A stretch of 40,912 nt of DNA from Desulfallas sp. Bu1-1 (GTDB taxonomy: Bacteria > Bacillota > Desulfotomaculia > Desulfotomaculales > Desulfallaceae), in NCBI RefSeq assembly GCF_015594625.1, contig NZ_JADNRQ010000025.1:1-40912 (forward strand), given 5' to 3'. Under the pieces are notes generated by a model. It saw nothing but the letters and a program-made list of their open reading frames with translations, had not been told where the DNA came from and did no database searches. Below are positions 37,686 through 40,912 of the stretch, piece after piece. Position 1 is the stretch's first letter. Each line of letters begins with the position of its first letter. A program made the translations under genes and the position numbers.

Positions 37686-38216
37686 ATGCACTATTTGCAC
37701 TGTATCTTGGTAGAACTTGAGGAAACAACATCGGTCGAAAACGTCGAAGACCTGGTTGAAGAAGCCAGAAGTGAAGCAATATATGCAACCGAATATTTCC
37801 AGGATCAGGTTTACGACTGGCGTGAAGAAGACGCCGGCAGGTGGGCCGACGAATTTCCCAACCGGGGCGTTGTCCTCGGTCTCAACGACCGGGAACTGTT
37901 TCTCAAACTTTTGAACAAGTGGAGGGAAATGCCCTTGCGGGCGGCCCTCGAAAATTTAAAGAACCTCGAATTAACAGAAAAACCCGAGACAACCATGCAC
38001 CTGAGCGAAAAACTGATCAGACTGTTATGGGAAAATAACGGTCCATGGGTTTATCTTATCACAAGCGCTGTTCAACTGGCGTACGGCAGATACTGTCCCG
38101 ACAGCTGTTTTTACAGCGTGCCGGACTACTCCACCAAAATCACCCAGAGAACACTCAAGGAAGCCACGGAACACCCTGAACGGTTCGCGCTGGTGTTCTT
38201 GGATTACCACTATTGA
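37686..38216 (+). CDS. hypothetical protein, 176 residues
   Basis: ATG 37686 lies five bases past the 10-bp hairpin of cassette e. GTG 37647, which overlaps the ribosome site, is in frame and would translate through the hairpin. The product reads MHYLHCILVELEETTSVENV, then DEFPNRGVVLGLNDRELFLK, then YGRYCPDSCFYSVPDYSTKI. It is acidic, mixed alpha/beta, with two Cys near the C-terminus. No family is recognised. Confidence 0.6.
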   Translation: MHYLHCILVELEETTSVENVEDLVEEARSEAIYATEYFQDQVYDWREEDAGRWADEFPNRGVVLGLNDRELFLKLLNKWREMPLRAALENLKNLELTEKPETTMHLSEKLIRLLWENNGPWVYLITSAVQLAYGRYCPDSCFYSVPDYSTKITQRTLKEATEHPERFALVFLDYHY

Positions 38217-38230
38217 TGATTGAGATTAAC

Positions 38231-38300
38231 CCGCCTGGTCGGGTCGCTAAAATTTTTCCAAAAGGAGGAAAGGCACAGCGGCCCACCAGGGGGCCGTGCG
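38231..38300 (+). promoter_or_regulatory. leader cassette f
   Basis: CCCGCCTGGTCGGG is followed by AAAAGGAGGAAAGGCAC and a CGGCCC/GGGCCG stem (38279-38284, 38291-38296) with flanking GCAC/GTGC pairing. ATG 38321 lies 21 bases on. It aligns closely with cassette c in both sequence and order. Confidence 0.65.
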
Positions 38301-38320
38301 TTATTGGGGGCTAAAACCAA

Positions 38321-38986
38321 ATGGAATTACCCAAAATTAAATTGGTTTCAGACTTTTGGGATTACTACGATCACTGGTTTGATGGTTCCGACGCCGAGAT
38401 AGTCTTTGAGCGCAGGTCCACTGGTGGAATGGACCGGCTTCAGATGTTGGAATACCTGAAGTCATTGGGCTTGCGGGTACCGGCCTTCGGTCGGGTACGT
38501 GATTTATACGACCGCGAGCGACAGGTGTGGCAAGGATATGTTGATATTACATCAGTAGTGGTCTATCTTGACGAAAGGGCGCACCGCGGCGAAGGGAAGG
38601 TCTTGCTCTCACTGCGTGACGCCATGGAGCAGTACCCTGACCACCTGGCCACTGAATATATTCCGGCATTACCTTCCGGCCATGGCCTGACCTGGCGTTA
38701 TCTCCAGGTTGGGGACAAGATATTTTGGCTTAAGTGCACCAGCCACTCAGATTGGCGGTCTAACTGCGGTGATGTTGAAATCAAGGTGTTATCCAGAGAA
38801 AAAGACAGTTATAATGATAAAATCAGGCACCCGCTATATGCCGTGGATTTTGTTCCGGCCGGCAACAGACTGTATGCTGTGGATTTCAATGTTGCCCCCG
38901 GAATCAAAGGTACCGGCGTGGAAGAACTCTTGCCACCCCGGGAAGCGGCGGAAGCGATCAAAAAAGCTATAGCCCATTCTGTTTAA
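38321..38986 (+). CDS. hypothetical protein, 221 residues
   Basis: ATG 38321 follows cassette f. The protein has FWDYYDHWFDGSDAEIVFER near its start, GYVDITSVVVYLDERAHRGE in the middle, and LTWRYLQVGDKIFWLKCTSH later. The F-x-D-Y-Y-D-x-x-F-D opening and the Y-x-D-E-x-x-H-x-G-E motif look like those of conserved phage and plasmid proteins of unknown function. No catalytic role is assigned. The C-terminus is helical (PREAAEAIKKAIAHSV). Confidence 0.6.
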   Translation: MELPKIKLVSDFWDYYDHWFDGSDAEIVFERRSTGGMDRLQMLEYLKSLGLRVPAFGRVRDLYDRERQVWQGYVDITSVVVYLDERAHRGEGKVLLSLRDAMEQYPDHLATEYIPALPSGHGLTWRYLQVGDKIFWLKCTSHSDWRSNCGDVEIKVLSREKDSYNDKIRHPLYAVDFVPAGNRLYAVDFNVAPGIKGTGVEELLPPREAAEAIKKAIAHSV

Positions 38987-39013
38987 AATGCGTAATAAAA
39001 GGGGGCGGTTACA

Positions 39014-39277
39014 ATCATTGACCCTATAGCTCTTTTTAAAAGCATTACATCTGGCGAAATATACCGGATAACTATTGGAGAGGCAATATATACAAAAAGA
39101 ATAACCCGTAGTTGGGTAAGTTGTGATATTTGTGGTAGGGATATTAGGTTTGGCACGAAAGAGACGGTTTATTTACAGAAAGGAAAAACCGGTAAACGAT
39201 TCTGCCTTCATTGCTTTGATAACTTGGTAAAAAATGCTATATCAAACGGTGAGCCAATAACTATTGACTTCAAATAA
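39014..39277 (+). CDS. small zinc-finger-like protein with non-AUG start
   Basis: The frame is open from a TAA at 38996 and contains no ATG, GTG or TTG before the conserved part. AAAAGGGGGCGG ends five bases before ATC 39014, with ATT 39017 next. The 87-residue product reads PIALFKSITSGEIYRITIGE, then SCDICGRDIRFG, then RFCLHCFDNLVKN. Two C-x-x-C pairs 28 residues apart suggest a zinc ribbon. The composition is clearly coding. It is the last element gene before the group II intron. Confidence 0.6.
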   Translation: MIDPIALFKSITSGEIYRITIGEAIYTKRITRSWVSCDICGRDIRFGTKETVYLQKGKTGKRFCLHCFDNLVKNAISNGEPITIDFK

Positions 39278-40089
39278 CTGCATATTCCAATCAAAATGTG
39301 CAAAATTTTAGAATAAAAAACTAACCGGGCTTTGCGGCCCAAACCATTCCAATCGAAGGGGGGATGGGGCGGGCGTGTGCGTTGTTCCTACACAACGCAG
39401 GCAGTAATGCCTGAATAAAAGTAGGCATTAGGTGCAAACCTGATGAACTGTGTTTCCGAATCGCCGGGTGAAACTCCCGGATGCGTCGAAGGTTGGCGAC
39501 GTAGAAAGGCTAATACTCCGACATGCCCTGATAATTCGATGGTGAAAGTGATTCAGGGTATGAAGCTCGGTGAAGACGGCGAAAACCGGACCTGAGAAGC
39601 GGTTAGGGAAGTAGCCGGGCCGCCACAAAACGACCATGCCGACTCATCATAGGAACCTGCGTTTGTACGGTTCGAAACATTCGGATAAGGAAATTGAACC
39701 TTATCACACTCGAAAGAGTGCGAGGGAACAGTTATGAAATGCCCGCTATCATAACTGACGTTCTCCAATATGGAAACGTGCCTAATCCTCCAACCGTGGA
39801 TAAAGGCTGAACTCCGGACCAGAGCAGGCGGCTAAAGTCGTATGTAAGGCTAGGAAACACGGTACAACGAAACCTGCAAGACGGAGCCAATCGAAGCAGT
39901 GAAGTCTAACCGCGCAGGAAATGGCCGGTGAATGCAGGGGGCAGCAGCCCGTAGTAGCAATGAAACGTCTAACCAATGTGGAGCCAAGGGGCATAGTCAA
40001 GCAACAGACGGTAACATGATTGAGCCTGACTGGGAAGCCGTTGCGCACACCTGGTTAACCCACGACATCTTCCGAAAGGAGGGATGCCG

Positions 40090-40806
40090 ATGGCTCACGA
40101 ATCAGTCTACCCGAAACTGGAATCTGAATCAGACATGCAATCTATCCTGGACTACCTATACGCAACAACCAAACAGGCACTTGAAGAAGGTAAACTACCT
40201 AAATTCAAAAACCTACTAGAACTAGCAAAATCCGAAATAATAATCATCACTGCCATACACAACATTAAATCCAACCACGGCAGTAAAACAGCGGGAACCG
40301 ACGGCGTCATCATACCAGACATCCTGCAACAACAATATCCAGAAGTCATTCAGATGGTCAGAAACGCACTTGATGACTACAAACCGCACCTTCTCAGAAG
40401 AGTGTGGATACCCAAACCAGGAAAAAATGAAAAGAGACCATTGAGCATACCTGCGGTCATTGATAGAATTGTCCAGGAAATCCTGCGTATCATCATTGAA
40501 CCAATCATGGAAGCACAATTCTTTAAACACTCATACGGATTCCGACCTATGAGAGACGCACACATGGCACTTGAAAGAACAACTAATATATGCCACAAAA
40601 CAGGATACCACTGGATAATTGAAGGGGACATTAAAGGCTGCTTCGACAACATTAATCACACCAAATTAATCAAACAACTCTGGCATATGGGCATACATGA
40701 CAGAAGAATTTTGATGATAATTAAGAAAATGCTCAAAGCTGGAGTAATGGACGAACTAACAACCACGGAACTAGGCACACCACAAGGTGGATTATGCAAA
40801 GCTTAG
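40090..40806 (+). pseudogene. ltrA: group II intron reverse transcriptase/maturase, truncated
   Basis: The preferred start is ATG 40090 after GAAAGGAGG, with 40084 (ATGCCGATGG) as an alternative. The frame has the N-terminal RT-0 region (IIIITAIHNIKSNHGSKTAG), RT-1/2 (RRVWIPKPGKNEKRPLSIPA, then HSYGFRPMRDAHMAL), RT-3 (IIEGDIKGCFDNINHTKLI) and RT-4 up to ELGTPQGG, where sequence of another kind begins. The expected continuation (I-I-S-P, then the Y-A-D-D region, the X maturase domain and the HNH endonuclease) is missing. The break at 40791 coincides with the first TTATGCAAAG repeat, so an insertion has split the gene. Confidence 0.85.
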
Positions 40807-40912
40807 CATAATCCTCCTTATGCAAAGTAGATGATTATGCAAAGTAAACTCGTACAGACCATTAAATATAAGGATTTCTGTCTCATTTACTTTGCATAAT
40901 CTTTGAGACTTC
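40791..40912. mobile_element. end of an insertion sequence with TTATGCAAAG repeats
   Basis: From 40791 the DNA no longer encodes intron protein. TTATGCAAAG occurs at 40792, 40818 and 40835, and inverted (CTTTGCATAA) at 40890. Copies are 17 to 26 bases apart and flank a short spacer. Multiple short direct and inverted copies at one end suggest the transposase-binding end of an IS. Its transposase gene would lie to the right, outside the window. The family is not identified. Confidence 0.6.

Larger units (their letters stand above)
39375..40912 (+). mobile_element. group II intron, 5' part, interrupted by an IS
   Basis: The 700 bases from GTGTGCG at 39375 (matching the 5' consensus GUGYG) have no gene but the typical features of intron domains I-IV: GC-rich short stems and many GAAA and GUAA-like loops. 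The intron-encoded reverse transcriptase starts at 40090 inside domain IV. Domains V and VI and the 3' end lie beyond the window or past the inserted IS. The 5' exon (about 39340-39374) is just after a GC hairpin (CCGGGC/GCGGCCC), a common insertion site for some intron classes. Confidence 0.75.

Overview
The window looks like accessory DNA of a spore-forming, low-GC-branch Gram-positive anaerobe. Strong AGGAGG ribosome sites, a Spo0E-type peptide, a SpoVS homologue, TTG/GTG starts and an anaerobic ribonucleotide reductase activase all point to a Desulfotomaculum/Pelotomaculum-like Peptococcaceae member. The genus is an inference. No rRNA, tRNA or CRISPR array was seen. Whether the element is a plasmid or an integrated conjugative element cannot be decided, because neither attachment sites nor a replication initiator was identified.

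Layout. 1-3140: a secreted copper-amine-oxidase-N-like protein (minus, cut by the window edge), a Spo0E-like peptide, a DUF3006 protein, a ComEC-like metallo-beta-lactamase lipoprotein and a frameshifted hypothetical gene. 3291-8494 (minus): a 1635-residue secreted RHS/YD-repeat protein with a variable C-terminal toxin tip and a small downstream candidate immunity gene. 9036-10620: decayed material, with a frameshifted and truncated ParM-like gene, a DUF2892 membrane peptide and a broken VirD4-like fragment. 10625-12210: an intact actin-like ATPase, a set of TGTATACACC-type sites and a small candidate ParR, forming a likely type II segregation cassette. 12227-18437: a specialised NusG paralogue, a RusA-like protein, a Replic_Relax-like protein, a VirD4/TraG coupling protein, SpoVS, an S1-domain protein and a winged-helix protein.

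18438-23106 is rich in mobile RNA-guided elements. It holds an orphan HEARO-like omega RNA, an IscB with its own HEARO RNA and an eroded HNH domain, and a solitary TnpB-type RNA scaffold. Cys-rich paralogues, SSB and small hypothetical genes lie between them. 23107-30553 is a compact DNA-metabolism operon: Bet/RecT, an AAA+ MoxR-like ATPase, a metalloprotease-like VWA protein, a RecB/Cas4-like nuclease and a CHC2-TOPRIM primase-like protein. 30724-32640 is a TnpB-related element. 32722-39277 holds a glycyl-radical-domain/NrdG fusion and a run of unrecognised genes. Six of those positions have an unusual leader in which a strong Shine-Dalgarno is separated from the start by a GC-rich hairpin. 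A group II intron starts near 39375. Its reverse-transcriptase gene is broken by what looks like an IS end at 40791.

Together the genes suggest a conjugative element with its own partition, antitermination, ssDNA handling, recombination and priming functions, invaded repeatedly by OMEGA-type elements and an intron. The most unusual signals are the repeated leader cassettes, two three-unit arrays of a covarying hairpin, the HNH-eroded IscB, the NrdD-tail/NrdG fusion and several genes with strong ribosome sites but no ATG, GTG or TTG start.
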